From assembly GCF_023273875.1 (NCBI RefSeq), contig NZ_CP096882.1, positions 248,001 through 312,000 on the forward strand: a stretch of DNA of 64,000 bases, written 5' to 3'. Numbering within the stretch: the first letter of the stretch is position 1; the number at the start of each line of letters is the position of its first letter. The notes beneath the pieces are model-generated. The model was not told the DNA's origin. It searched no databases and saw only the letters and a list, made by a program, of their open reading frames with translations. Source of the stretch: Pseudarthrobacter sp. SSS035 (GTDB taxonomy: Bacteria; Actinomycetota; Actinomycetes; Actinomycetales; Micrococcaceae). Shown piece by piece: positions 46,445-54,623 of the stretch. The position numbers and the translations under genes are program-made.

Positions 46445-47341
46445 CTATTGTGCTGCGCGCCGCAACTTGATTTCGATCGAGTCAACACGCTCTCCAAACA
46501 ATACATTCCGGGACCATGCCTGTTGGAGGCCGGACACCAGGTCCTGGACTGCCGGAGCGTCCAACCCATCCTCAAGGTGGAGCAGCACCTGGAGTTCCGG
46601 CCCGGCACCGCCCCCGGAGAGCCTGGCACCCGTACCGGAGAGGACAGCGACGCCGGAACCCGGGAGGAGGGCAAGCTTGCGTACCGCAGGGAAGGCGGCC
46701 GTTGCCTCAGCCATCTCGGCTGCCAACGCCGCATCTGTGTAGGAAGGGATCCACTCCCGCTGTTGGGCCAGCGCCCAGACGGCGGGCCGCCGGACCACGA
46801 ACGTGACCTCCGAGCCCGGATCGAGCACCAGCAACTCGGCACCCTCGGCCACGGCTGAGAGTGCGGCCCTGGCGGCGTACACCGCGACCGGCCGGGCTTC
46901 TGGGTGCCAGGCAGCCAAGGCATTCGCCGAGCTGAAGGCCGGCATGGCCGTCCGGCCGTCGGCGGCCTTCAGGGTGACCATCGCCATGTCCGCCTGCTTG
47001 TCCGCGGCCAGGCCGTCGACGCCGGCCGCTTCCTCGCCGAGCTGGGCGATGATCGGGATAAAGACCCGGGCGGTGGCCAGCGAGGCCACCACAGCCGCTT
47101 CGTCGCCGTTGCCGTCAACCAGGGCCGCGACGGCGGCGAGGTAGCCGGCGTCGGCCGTTCCGTCGTCGTCCTCGAAGTTGTGGATCCTGGCGTCGTCCCC
47201 GGCGAGGCTCCGGCCTTCCCACGGCTGGCCGGCCGAGTCAGTACGGCCGCCCGCGCCCGCCAAAGCCGCCGCAATATGTCCCGGCAGATGGCGCGGCGGC
47301 GGCGATTCCGCTGCCGGATCGGCGTTGTGCGTGCTGTCCAC
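46445..47341 (-). CDS. SseB family protein
   Basis: The 298-residue protein has the SseB N-terminal-domain pattern (VFIPIIAQLGEEAAG..MAMVTLKAADGRTAMPAFSSANALAAWHPEARPV). The C-terminal half is Ala-rich and ends with an EGLDAPAVQDLVSGLQQAW helix. Function unknown; the gene is commonly found beside priA in actinobacteria. It starts 9 nt after the priA stop, so it is probably the last gene of the his transcript. Confidence 0.82.
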   Translation of the reverse strand: MDSTHNADPAAESPPPRHLPGHIAAALAGAGGRTDSAGQPWEGRSLAGDDARIHNFEDDDGTADAGYLAAVAALVDGNGDEAAVVASLATARVFIPIIAQLGEEAAGVDGLAADKQADMAMVTLKAADGRTAMPAFSSANALAAWHPEARPVAVYAARAALSAVAEGAELLVLDPGSEVTFVVRRPAVWALAQQREWIPSYTDAALAAEMAEATAAFPAVRKLALLPGSGVAVLSGTGARLSGGGAGPELQVLLHLEDGLDAPAVQDLVSGLQQAWSRNVLFGERVDSIEIKLRRAAQ

Positions 47342-47350
47342 GGAAACTGC

Positions 47351-48097
47351 CTAGCGGCGTCCGGCGACGTCGAGGGCTTCGGGGAGTGTGAAGGCACCGG
47401 CGTACAGCGCCTTGCCAACAATCGCGCCTTCCACACCCAGCGGCACCAGGGAGCGCAGCACTTTCAAGTCGTCCAGGCTGGAGATGCCGCCGGAGGCGAC
47501 CACCGGTTTGCCGGTCTTCTCCACCATCTGGCGCAGGAGTTCAACGTTGGGACCCTGCAGTGTGCCGTCTTTTGTAACGTCAGTGACAACGTACCGGGAG
47601 CACCCGGCTTCTTCGAGCCGGCCCAGGACCTCCCAGAGGTCGCCGCCTTCTTTGGTCCAGCCGCGGCCTGCCAGCGTGGTTCCGCGGACATCGAGGCCGA
47701 CGGCGATCCTGTCGCCAAAGCGGTCGATGGCACTGCGGGTCCACTCGGGGTTTTCCAGCGCCGCTGTGCCGAGGTTGACGCGGGCAACGCCGAGGGCCAG
47801 CGCCGCCTCGAGGGATTCGTCGTCCCGGAGTCCGCCGGACAGCTCCACCTTGATGTCGAGCCGGCCCACCACTTCACGGAGCAGCTCAGCGTTCGAGCCC
47901 CGGCCGAACGCGGCGTCAAGGTCCACCAGATGTACCCATTCGGCGCCCTGCTCCTGCCAGTTGAGGGCTGCCTCCAATGGCGTGCCGTAGCTCGTCTCGC
48001 TACCGGCCTCCCCCTGGACCAGCCGCACGGCCTGTCCGTTTACGACGTCGACGGCGGGCAGCAGTTCAAGAACCGGCAGATCGGTTGCGGTGGTCAT
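47351..48097 (-). CDS. priA: Bifunctional ProFAR / PRA isomerase (PriA)
   Basis: The 248-residue (beta-alpha)8 enzyme serves both histidine (HisA) and tryptophan (TrpF) synthesis in actinobacteria. Catalytic aspartates lie in LLPAVDVVNG and VVTDVTKDGTLQGPN; phosphate-binding Gly loops are SGGLRDD and ASGGISSLDD. Its dual role is inferred from the actinobacterial context and sequence type; a single-function HisA cannot be excluded from sequence alone. It lies in the his operon. Confidence 0.93.
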   Translation of the reverse strand: MTTATDLPVLELLPAVDVVNGQAVRLVQGEAGSETSYGTPLEAALNWQEQGAEWVHLVDLDAAFGRGSNAELLREVVGRLDIKVELSGGLRDDESLEAALALGVARVNLGTAALENPEWTRSAIDRFGDRIAVGLDVRGTTLAGRGWTKEGGDLWEVLGRLEEAGCSRYVVTDVTKDGTLQGPNVELLRQMVEKTGKPVVASGGISSLDDLKVLRSLVPLGVEGAIVGKALYAGAFTLPEALDVAGRR

Positions 48098-48155
48098 CTC
48101 AAATCCTCTTGGGTGTTGGGTTGCTCGTGGAGGCGGAACTGGTGAATGCGTGGGG

Positions 48156-48314
48156 CTAGGTTCCAGGAAGCGTCAGCAGGTAGGCGGCCAGCAGCGCCAT
48201 GCCGGCCAGGATGTAGAAGCCCACCTGGGTCCACAGCGGTTTGTGCTGCTGCCTGAAGGACAGGGCGCCGCCCACCAGGATGCCAGCCAGGCCCATCAGG
48301 ACAATCGACCACAT
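48156..48314 (-). CDS. Small membrane protein in the his operon (52 aa)
   Basis: The ATG at 48314 directly follows the hisH stop codon (TAGATG), with GGAGG eight nt upstream inside hisH, so it is almost certainly translated by coupling. The 52-residue product has two hydrophobic helices (WSIVLMGLAGILVGGALSF and VGFYILAGMALLAAYLL) joined by a basic loop RQQHKP. I do not recognise a named family. Its position between hisH and priA suggests a conserved but uncharacterised role, or simply genomic hitch-hiking. Confidence 0.8.
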   Translation of the reverse strand: MWSIVLMGLAGILVGGALSFRQQHKPLWTQVGFYILAGMALLAAYLLTLPGT

Positions 48315-49046
48315 CTAGGCGGCCTCCGTGGCAGCTGGCTTGCGAAGGCCGTCTACCCAGTTGCGCAGCAGCCGTGCACCGGCGTCGCCGGATTTTTCGG
48401 GGTGGAACTGGGTAGCGCAGAGCGGTCCGTTTTCCACAGCGGCGATAAAGCGCGCGCCGTGCTCTGACCAGGTCACCAGAGGCGCGGTCATCCGAGGCTG
48501 GATCACGTCGAAGTTCCAGTCCTGGACACCATAGGAGTGGACGAAGTAGAAGCGCTGGTCCGCGACACCGGCGAAGAGTTTGGATCCTTCCGGAACGTCA
48601 ACCGTGTTCCAGCCCATGTGTGGCACCACCTCAGCGGGAAGGAGTTCCACCTTGCCCGGCCACTCCCCCATGCCTTCAGCTTCTGTCCCGTGCTCCACCC
48701 CGGCCTCGAACAGGACCTGCAGACCCACGCAGATTGCCAGGACCGGCCTGCCACCGGCCACGCGCCGGCCAATCAGCCGGATGCCGTCCACGGCCTTGAG
48801 CTCGCGCATCACAGTCTCGAACGCGCCGACGCCGGGTACCACCAGGCCGTCGGCATTAAGCACGTCCTCGGGCTTGGAGCTGAGGATGACCTCGGCCCCG
48901 GCCCGCTCAAGGGCGCGCACTGCGGACCGGACGTTTCCGGAACCGTAATCCAGGACAGTGACCGTGGGCTTGCCTTCGGGCGAGACGGGCTTTTTACCGG
49001 CGGCCGGATCGATGACGGCGCCGTCCCGGAGGATTTGGCCGCTCAC
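48315..49046 (-). CDS. hisH: Imidazole glycerol phosphate synthase glutaminase subunit
   Basis: The 243-residue class I amidotransferase supplies ammonia to HisF. The catalytic cysteine is in AICVGLQVLFE and the His-Glu pair in ATQFHPEKSG. About 27 residues precede the conserved TVLDYGSGNV start and are unusual. The GTG start overlaps the hisB stop (GTGA). No hisF is in the window. Confidence 0.94.
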   Translation of the reverse strand: MSGQILRDGAVIDPAAGKKPVSPEGKPTVTVLDYGSGNVRSAVRALERAGAEVILSSKPEDVLNADGLVVPGVGAFETVMRELKAVDGIRLIGRRVAGGRPVLAICVGLQVLFEAGVEHGTEAEGMGEWPGKVELLPAEVVPHMGWNTVDVPEGSKLFAGVADQRFYFVHSYGVQDWNFDVIQPRMTAPLVTWSEHGARFIAAVENGPLCATQFHPEKSGDAGARLLRNWVDGLRKPAATEAA

Positions 49047-49675
49047 AGGGCACCCTTGGTGGAGGGGATTCCCTCCACGCGGGGATCGGGCTCGACCGCA
49101 GCACGCAGGGCGCGGGCGAAGGCCTTGAACTGCGCTTCCACAATGTGGTGCGGGTCGCGGCCCGCGATGACGTTCATGTGGAGGCAGATGCCGGCATGAA
49201 GCGTGATGGCCTCAAAGACGTGGCGGGTCAATGACCCCGTGAAGTGGCCGCCGATCAAGTGGTACTCCTGCCCGGCAGGCTCTCCGCCGTGCACCAGGTA
49301 GGGGCGGCCGGATACGTCGACAACGGCGTGCGCCAGGGCTTCGTCGAGGGGCACAGTGGCCTCGCCGAACCTGCGGATCCCGGCCTTGTTGCCCAGGGCC
49401 GTGCGCAGAACTTCACCGAACGTGATGGCGACGTCCTCCACCGTGTGGTGGACGTCAATGTGGGTGTCACCGGTGGCTTTGACCGTCATGTCAATGAGCG
49501 AGTGCTTGCAGAGCGCCGTCAGCATGTGGTCGTAGAACGGGACAGATGTGTCGATGTCCGAAACGCCCGTACCGTCGAGGTTAATCTCCACGAGCACTGA
49601 CGATTCACTGGTGGCACGCTCCATGCGTGCGGTCCGGGGCGCGGCAGCGTTCGATCCGGTGAAGCTCATGGTCAT
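49043..49675 (-). CDS. hisB: Imidazoleglycerol-phosphate dehydratase
   Basis: The 210-residue single-function dehydratase has the metal-binding motifs DIDTSVPFYDHML, DTHIDVHHTVEDVAI and HAGICLHMNVIAGRDPHHIVEA, with the paired histidines of the manganese site. The start is ATG at 49675 or the second ATG six nt later; an AAAGGA site precedes both. Overlaps hisH by four nt. Confidence 0.95.
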   Translation of the reverse strand: MTMSFTGSNAAAPRTARMERATSESSVLVEINLDGTGVSDIDTSVPFYDHMLTALCKHSLIDMTVKATGDTHIDVHHTVEDVAITFGEVLRTALGNKAGIRRFGEATVPLDEALAHAVVDVSGRPYLVHGGEPAGQEYHLIGGHFTGSLTRHVFEAITLHAGICLHMNVIAGRDPHHIVEAQFKAFARALRAAVEPDPRVEGIPSTKGAL

Positions 49676-49748
49676 ATGTCCTTTAGGCGAAGTCAGTGGT
49701 GCGAAAGCGAAGGAGATGTGCCGGCGCGGCGGCGCCGATACTTCAAGT

Positions 49749-50867
49749 TTAGGCGGGCAGCCCGGCCTGGCTGGCCAGGATGCGTTCCAGCGACGTCAGG
49801 AAGGCTGTGGTCTCCGTCTCAGTTCCCGCCGTGACACGCAGGTGGCCGGGGATGCCGACGTCGCGGATGAGCACGCCGTCGTCCAGCAGCTGCTGCCAGA
49901 CGTCGTGGGGGCTGTCGAGGCCGCCGAAGAAGACATAGTTCGAATCGGAGGCGGCAGGCTTGAGGCCCATCCGGGTGAGCTCCGAGACGATGCGGTCGCG
50001 TTGCTCCTTGATGTCCTCGACGTCGGCCATCAGCGCAGTGCGGTGCTGCAGGGCGGCGAGGGCCGTTGCCTGGGTGATGGCCGAAAGGTGGTAGGGCAGC
50101 CGGACCAGGCGGAGTGCGTCCGTGACTTCAGGAGCGGCCGCCATGTAGCCCAGGCGGGCGCCCGCGAGGGCGAACGCCTTGCTCATGGTGCGGGACACAA
50201 TGAGGCGCTCCCGGCCGGGCAGCAACGTAAGGGCGCTCGGCGTTCCGTCGTGGGCGAACTCGTGGTAGGCCTCGTCAACGATGACGATGGTCTGGCTGGC
50301 CTCGCCGGCCTCGTACACGGCCTCCACAACGTCCAGGCCCAGGCCCGTGCCGGTGGGATTGTTCGGCGAGCAGAGGAAAACGATGTTGGGCTGAAGCTCT
50401 TTGACCTGCAACGCGGCCGACTCAGCACTGAGCCCGTAGTCGTCGGCCCGCTGCCCGACGATGTACCCGGTGTCCGTGCCGCTGGCCAGGAGCGGATACA
50501 TGGAGTACGTGGGCGGGAATCCCAGGGCCGTGCGCCCGGGCCCGCCGAAAGCCTGGAGAATCTGCTGGAGGACCTCGTTGGACCCGTTGGCCGCCCAGAT
50601 GTTTGTGGCATCCAGGCTGTGGCCGAGATACTCGGCCAGCGCTTCCCGGAGTTCGGTGAATTCACGGTCCGGGTAGCGGTTGAGGCCTGCCGCGGCTTCC
50701 GTCACGGCCACGCTGATCGCGGCTCGTACGTCCGCCGGGACGCCATGCGTGTTTTCGTTGACGTTCAGCAGGATAGGGACATCCAGCTGCGGGGCACCGT
50801 ACGGGGTCAGCCCACGGAGGTTGGTCCGGAGGGGAAGTCTGTTCAGACGCTCTAGCTGGTCATTCAC
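49749..50867 (-). CDS. hisC: Histidinol-phosphate aminotransferase
   Basis: The 372-residue PLP enzyme converts imidazole acetol phosphate to histidinol phosphate. Segments: LNRYPDREFTELREALAEYLG, WAANGSNEVLQQIL, SPNNPTGTG, VDEAYHEFA, and the PLP lysine in RTMSKAFALAGARLGY. Starts with GTG at 50867. It is the first his gene on this transcript; hisD, often next to it, is not in the window. Confidence 0.95.
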   Translation of the reverse strand: MNDQLERLNRLPLRTNLRGLTPYGAPQLDVPILLNVNENTHGVPADVRAAISVAVTEAAAGLNRYPDREFTELREALAEYLGHSLDATNIWAANGSNEVLQQILQAFGGPGRTALGFPPTYSMYPLLASGTDTGYIVGQRADDYGLSAESAALQVKELQPNIVFLCSPNNPTGTGLGLDVVEAVYEAGEASQTIVIVDEAYHEFAHDGTPSALTLLPGRERLIVSRTMSKAFALAGARLGYMAAAPEVTDALRLVRLPYHLSAITQATALAALQHRTALMADVEDIKEQRDRIVSELTRMGLKPAASDSNYVFFGGLDSPHDVWQQLLDDGVLIRDVGIPGHLRVTAGTETETTAFLTSLERILASQAGLPA

Positions 50868-50945
50868 CTGAACAGTTTAGGTCCGAAGCGGACGGCCGGA
50901 AAATGTGACGGCCTGCGGCGGCACACGCCCGAGCCTGCAGGCTCT

Positions 50946-51395
50946 TTACCTGGTGGGGACGAAGAGTTGCTGTCCGGGGACAACGCCCCCGGCGGAAAGG
51001 TTGTTCAACTGGGCAATATCCGCGATGACATCACGGGGATCACGCTCGGGCGCCACCGCACTGGCAATCGCCCAGAGTGACTGGCCGGCCTGCACCGTGA
51101 CCGAGACTGTTGGCGTCAGTGACAGGTCGGCGGCAGAATCGGCGGCCTTTGCCGGGGCGTTGAGGAAACCAGCCAGGGAAAGCAGGATTGCCGCAAGGAT
51201 CACCAGCGGGATGCCGATGAGGACAATCCGGCCCCTGCGGGTCAGGCGCAGCGGCGGCAACGATTCCCTGCGCTGCCTTGGCGCCGAACCCGACGTCGAA
51301 ACGGGTGCGGACCACTGCCGCGAGGTGAGGTCCTGCACGGAAATGAACTGCGGACGCGAGTCCTGCGAAGCAGAGATAGCAGATATAGCTGACAT
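50946..51395 (-). CDS. LysM-domain membrane protein divergent from lexA (ChiZ/DivS-like position)
   Basis: The 149-residue protein has a polar N-terminus of about 60 residues, one membrane span (IVLIGIPLVILAAILLSLAGFL), and a C-terminal LysM domain for peptidoglycan binding (SVTVQAGQSLWAIASAVAPERDP..LNNLSAGGVVPGQQLFVP). No hydrolase domain is seen. In mycobacteria and corynebacteria the gene divergent from lexA (Rv2719c/ChiZ, DivS) is SOS-induced and delays cell division; this one has the same place and a LysM. The ATG at 51395 has a perfect AGGAGG 9 nt upstream, so the longer upstream frame is rejected. Confidence 0.82.
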   Translation of the reverse strand: MSAISAISASQDSRPQFISVQDLTSRQWSAPVSTSGSAPRQRRESLPPLRLTRRGRIVLIGIPLVILAAILLSLAGFLNAPAKAADSAADLSLTPTVSVTVQAGQSLWAIASAVAPERDPRDVIADIAQLNNLSAGGVVPGQQLFVPTR

Positions 51396-51477
51396 GAAAT
51401 GAGCCCTCCTGGACCATACTGTGCTGCCCGGCGCGCCCTCCGCGTCCACTTGCCGGTACCAGCCTGAGCCGTCCATA

Positions 51478-51495
51478 GATTCGAATATTCGAATC
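51478..51495. promoter_or_regulatory. Perfect 18-bp palindrome near the LysM gene
   Basis: GATTCGAATATTCGAATC reads the same on both strands. It lies in the divergent lexA/LysM promoter region, 83 nt ahead of the LysM start. It resembles a LexA box with shortened spacing, so it may be a third, weaker LexA site or the site of another regulator. Confidence 0.5.
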
Positions 51496-51508
51496 CGCAA
51501 GCAACGAG

Positions 51509-51524
51509 TAGAACACATGTTCTA
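51509..51524. promoter_or_regulatory. LexA box 1 in the lexA/LysM intergenic region
   Basis: TAGAACACATGTTCTA is a perfect palindrome with the GAAC-N4-GTTC core of actinobacterial SOS boxes. It sits between the divergent LysM and lexA genes and could repress both. Confidence 0.85.
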
Positions 51525-51575
51525 ACTTTGCTTCTTCATTTTTAGCACTTATCAACGAATATTGTCGAGACTCGC

Positions 51576-51591
51576 TAGAACAAATGTTTGA
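51576..51591. promoter_or_regulatory. LexA box 2 in the lexA/LysM intergenic region
   Basis: TAGAACAAATGTTTGA keeps the GAAC-N4-GTTY core with one change in the right half. It is closer to lexA, consistent with autoregulation. Confidence 0.8.
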
Positions 51592-51744
51592 AAAAGGCAC
51601 GTGGCTGGCCTACGTTTGGATCAAAGAACAACCACCTCTGTAGTTGATCAGCAGGGTCTGACAATCAACTCCGACACCAGCCCCGGGGCGTTCCAGGCAC
51701 CAGCGGCCGGAGCGGAGCCGGGCAACCGAAAGGCATTGGCGAAC

Positions 51745-52491
51745 ATGGCAGCACCAGCCGCCGAGGGCAAGGCGACACCGCAGCGCCGCCAGCCCCAACG
51801 GACCCCCAAGGGGCTCACCGCCCGCCAAAAGAAGATCCTTGAAACCATCCAGCGCTCGGTGAATGACAACGGCTATCCGCCGTCGATGCGTGAAATCGGT
51901 GACACCGTGGGCCTGGCGAGTTTGTCGAGCGTGACCCACCAGCTCTCGCAACTGGAGAAGCTGGGATACCTTCGCCGGGACCCCAAGCGTCCGCGCGCCA
52001 TGGAAGTCCTGATGCCGTTGACGCTGGACGGCGGGTCCACAAAGTCCAATGGGACAACCAAGCCCTCAGTGCTGCACGGGATCGGCGGAACGGTCACCGA
52101 ACTGCCCTCTGCCATGGACACCGCCATGGTGCCGTTGGTGGGCCGGATCGCGGCTGGCGGGCCTATTCTTGCTGATCAGGTGGTGGAAGACGTGATGCCC
52201 CTGCCCCGGCAGCTCGTGGGCCAGGGTGAGCTGTTTATGCTGCGCGTGGCCGGCGACTCCATGGTGGACGCTGCCATCTGCGACGGCGACTGGGTAGTGG
52301 TCCGACGGCAGGCAGACGCCTCCAACGGCGATATTGTCGCAGCCCTGTTGGACGACGAAGCCACTGTCAAGACCTTCCGCCAGCGCGATGGCCACACGTG
52401 GCTGTTGCCGCAGAACACCCAGTACGAGCCCATCCTGGGCGATCACGCCACAATCATGGGCAAGGTCGTCTCGGTCCTGCGGTCGCTATAG
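51745..52491 (+). CDS. lexA: LexA repressor, SOS regulator
   Basis: Represses SOS genes and cuts itself when RecA filaments form. The 248-residue form has the N-terminal winged helix LTARQKKILETIQRSVNDNGYPPSMREIGDTVGLASLSSVTHQLSQLEKLGY, the cleavage site Ala137-Gly138 in GRIAAGGP, Ser172 in AGDSMVDAAI, and Lys209 in EATVKTF. I choose the ATG at 51745. The frame stays open to a GTG at 51601, but that would put translation only 10 nt past LexA box 2, and the extra 48 residues are low-complexity. Two LexA boxes precede it. Confidence 0.95.
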   Translation: MAAPAAEGKATPQRRQPQRTPKGLTARQKKILETIQRSVNDNGYPPSMREIGDTVGLASLSSVTHQLSQLEKLGYLRRDPKRPRAMEVLMPLTLDGGSTKSNGTTKPSVLHGIGGTVTELPSAMDTAMVPLVGRIAAGGPILADQVVEDVMPLPRQLVGQGELFMLRVAGDSMVDAAICDGDWVVVRRQADASNGDIVAALLDDEATVKTFRQRDGHTWLLPQNTQYEPILGDHATIMGKVVSVLRSL

Positions 52492-52565
52492 GACGCCAGC
52501 CGGCGCTGCACGCGCTGGCTAGGACGGGCCCTGGCTTGTCGGACCCTCGCAGGATCCGCGCGCAG

Positions 52566-54623
52566 TCAGGCGCCCTTCCCGGCCAGCCTTTCCAGGGCTG
52601 CGAACGCCGTTTTGCGGTCCGTGGTGGGCCAGAACGGCGGCAGCGCGGCGCGGAGGAATCCGGCGTAGCGCTCGGTGGCAAGGCGGGAATCAAGCACCGC
52701 CACCACGCCTTTGTCGCCGGTGGAACGGATCAGCCTGCCCGCGCCCTGGGCCAGGCGGATGGCCGCGTGGGTCGCCGATACGGCCATAAAGCCGTTTCCG
52801 CCGGCCTGCGCAACGGCGCGGGACCGTGCGGTCATCAGCGGGTCATCCGGCCGCGGGAACGGGATGCGGTCGATCACCACCAGCCGGCATGATCCGCCCG
52901 GAACATCTACGCCCTGCCACAGGGACATGGTGCCGAACAGACAGGTATCGGGCTCGTCGGCGAACTGCTTCACGAGGGCCGTCATGGTGGAGTCGCCCTG
53001 GCAGAGAATGCTGAGGCCAAGCCGGGGACGCATCGCTTCAGCGGCCTCCTCGGCTGCACGCCGGGACGAAAACAGGCACAGGGCACCGCCGCCGGACGCG
53101 CGGATCAGCGCCTCAAGTTCATCGAGGGCCTCCGGCGACGCCCCGCGGCCTGGCCTGGGGAGGTGCCCCGCGACGTAGAGGATCCCCTGTTTCGGATAGT
53201 CAAAGGGCGATCCGACGTCGATCCCGGTCCAGCTGGGCGCGCCCTCCCCCACCAGTCCCAGGCCGCCGGCAGCCGGTTCAAAGGCTGAGCCGATGGCAAG
53301 CGTTGCAGAGGTCAGCACCACGGTGTGGCCGGCGAAAAGCCCCTCGCGGAGCTTGCCGGCAACGCTGAGCGGCGCGATGTTGACCAGGACCGGCGCGGAC
53401 TCGTCTGGCTGCGCATAGCCCTGCTGCGGATCGAAGGAACTTGCGCGGGAAAACCACACCACTTCCCGGTTTTCCCGGGCAACAATCAGCCGTTCGCAAA
53501 GTTCGAGGATCAGCATCAGGCGTGACCGCGCGAGCTGCCGCCCGCCGTCGGCCGTTTGGCTGCCGTCCCCCTTGGAATCGGACAGTGCAGCGCGGCAGGC
53601 CTCACGCAACTGGTCCACACAGTCCAGCTGTTCATCGTTGAGGCCGTTCGGGAGCAGCCCGTTGGGCACGTCGGCCAGGGCGAGTTCCAGGTTGGCGGCA
53701 GCTGCGTTGAGGGCATCCACGGTGATGGCCGTGTGTTTCCGTGCGCCCGACGCGGCAGCATGGACCATTGCCACGGAAAGTTGCCCCGACACCGCCCCGG
53801 TGACCCGGTCCTGCAGTTCGTGCGCCTCGTCCACCACCACAACGTCGTATTCGGGAAGCACTGCCAGGCCCTCAAAGGCGCTGACGGCGAGCATGGCATG
53901 GTTGGTGACCACAACGTCGGCCTCGGCGGCGTTGTGGCGCGCCAGTTCACTGAAGCATTCGGCTGCCATGGGGCATTTTTGGGCACCCAGGCATTCCATG
54001 GACGTCACCGAAACCTGCCGCCAGGCCCGGTCAGTAACGCCGGGAAGCAGTTCGTCACGGTCGCCCGTGGTGGTCTTCTCCGCCCACTCTCGCAGGCGCA
54101 CCACTTCCTTGCCCAGCTGGGACGACGGCCCGCCCAATGCGGCGGCGAAATGCGGGACGCTGGTGTCTTCGCCGAGGGAGAACAGCTGGCCCTCGGCGGG
54201 TTCCTCGGAGGGGAACCCGCCTGCGAGCTTGTGCTGACAGACATAGTTGGACCGGCCCTTGACCAGGGCCACCTTGACAAGACGGTCCAGGGCAGGGGTG
54301 ATGGTCTTCAGCAGCCGGGGAAGGTCGCGGCCCACAATCTGGGTCTGCAGCGCAAGCGTGGCCGTTGACACCAGGGTGGGCTTGTTACTCACGAGCGAGT
54401 GCGCAATGAGCGGAATAAGGTAGGCCAGCGACTTTCCGGTCCCCGTTCCGGCCTGAACCAGGAGGTGGTCGCCGGTTTCGATGGCCTTGGCCACCTGCCT
54501 GGCCATCTCGTGCTGCCCGCTGCGGCTTTGACCGCCCATGCCGGCCACGGCGCGGTCGAGCAGTTCGATCACGAACTGCTCGCCGGCCGTACCTTTGACT
54601 TCCCCCGCCGCAACCTCAGTCAT
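52566..54623 (-). CDS. dinG: DinG-family ATP-dependent helicase
   Basis: The 685-residue XPD/DinG-type SF2 helicase has Walker A GTGTGKS (59-65), motif II DEAH in VVVDEAHELQD, and four cysteines spaced as for a [4Fe-4S] cluster (VCQHK, then ECLGAQKC and ECFSE), plus the motif VI QGAGRLIRS near the C-terminus. It unwinds 5'-tailed DNA or D-loops/R-loops. Its ATG overlaps the hflX stop by 8 nt, so it is translated with hflX; it converges on lexA. Gene order suits the actinobacterial lexA-dinG-hflX cluster. Confidence 0.93.
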   Translation of the reverse strand: MTEVAAGEVKGTAGEQFVIELLDRAVAGMGGQSRSGQHEMARQVAKAIETGDHLLVQAGTGTGKSLAYLIPLIAHSLVSNKPTLVSTATLALQTQIVGRDLPRLLKTITPALDRLVKVALVKGRSNYVCQHKLAGGFPSEEPAEGQLFSLGEDTSVPHFAAALGGPSSQLGKEVVRLREWAEKTTTGDRDELLPGVTDRAWRQVSVTSMECLGAQKCPMAAECFSELARHNAAEADVVVTNHAMLAVSAFEGLAVLPEYDVVVVDEAHELQDRVTGAVSGQLSVAMVHAAASGARKHTAITVDALNAAAANLELALADVPNGLLPNGLNDEQLDCVDQLREACRAALSDSKGDGSQTADGGRQLARSRLMLILELCERLIVARENREVVWFSRASSFDPQQGYAQPDESAPVLVNIAPLSVAGKLREGLFAGHTVVLTSATLAIGSAFEPAAGGLGLVGEGAPSWTGIDVGSPFDYPKQGILYVAGHLPRPGRGASPEALDELEALIRASGGGALCLFSSRRAAEEAAEAMRPRLGLSILCQGDSTMTALVKQFADEPDTCLFGTMSLWQGVDVPGGSCRLVVIDRIPFPRPDDPLMTARSRAVAQAGGNGFMAVSATHAAIRLAQGAGRLIRSTGDKGVVAVLDSRLATERYAGFLRAALPPFWPTTDRKTAFAALERLAGKGA

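Noticed and set aside
51601..51744. GTG at 51601 as lexA start
   Set aside because: It would begin 10 nt after a LexA box and add 48 low-complexity residues; the ATG at 51745 fits better, though this is not proven.
52495..52519. GCCAGC/GCTGGC hairpin between lexA and dinG as terminator
   Set aside because: Only 6 bp with a 13-nt loop and no U-run; too weak to list as a feature.
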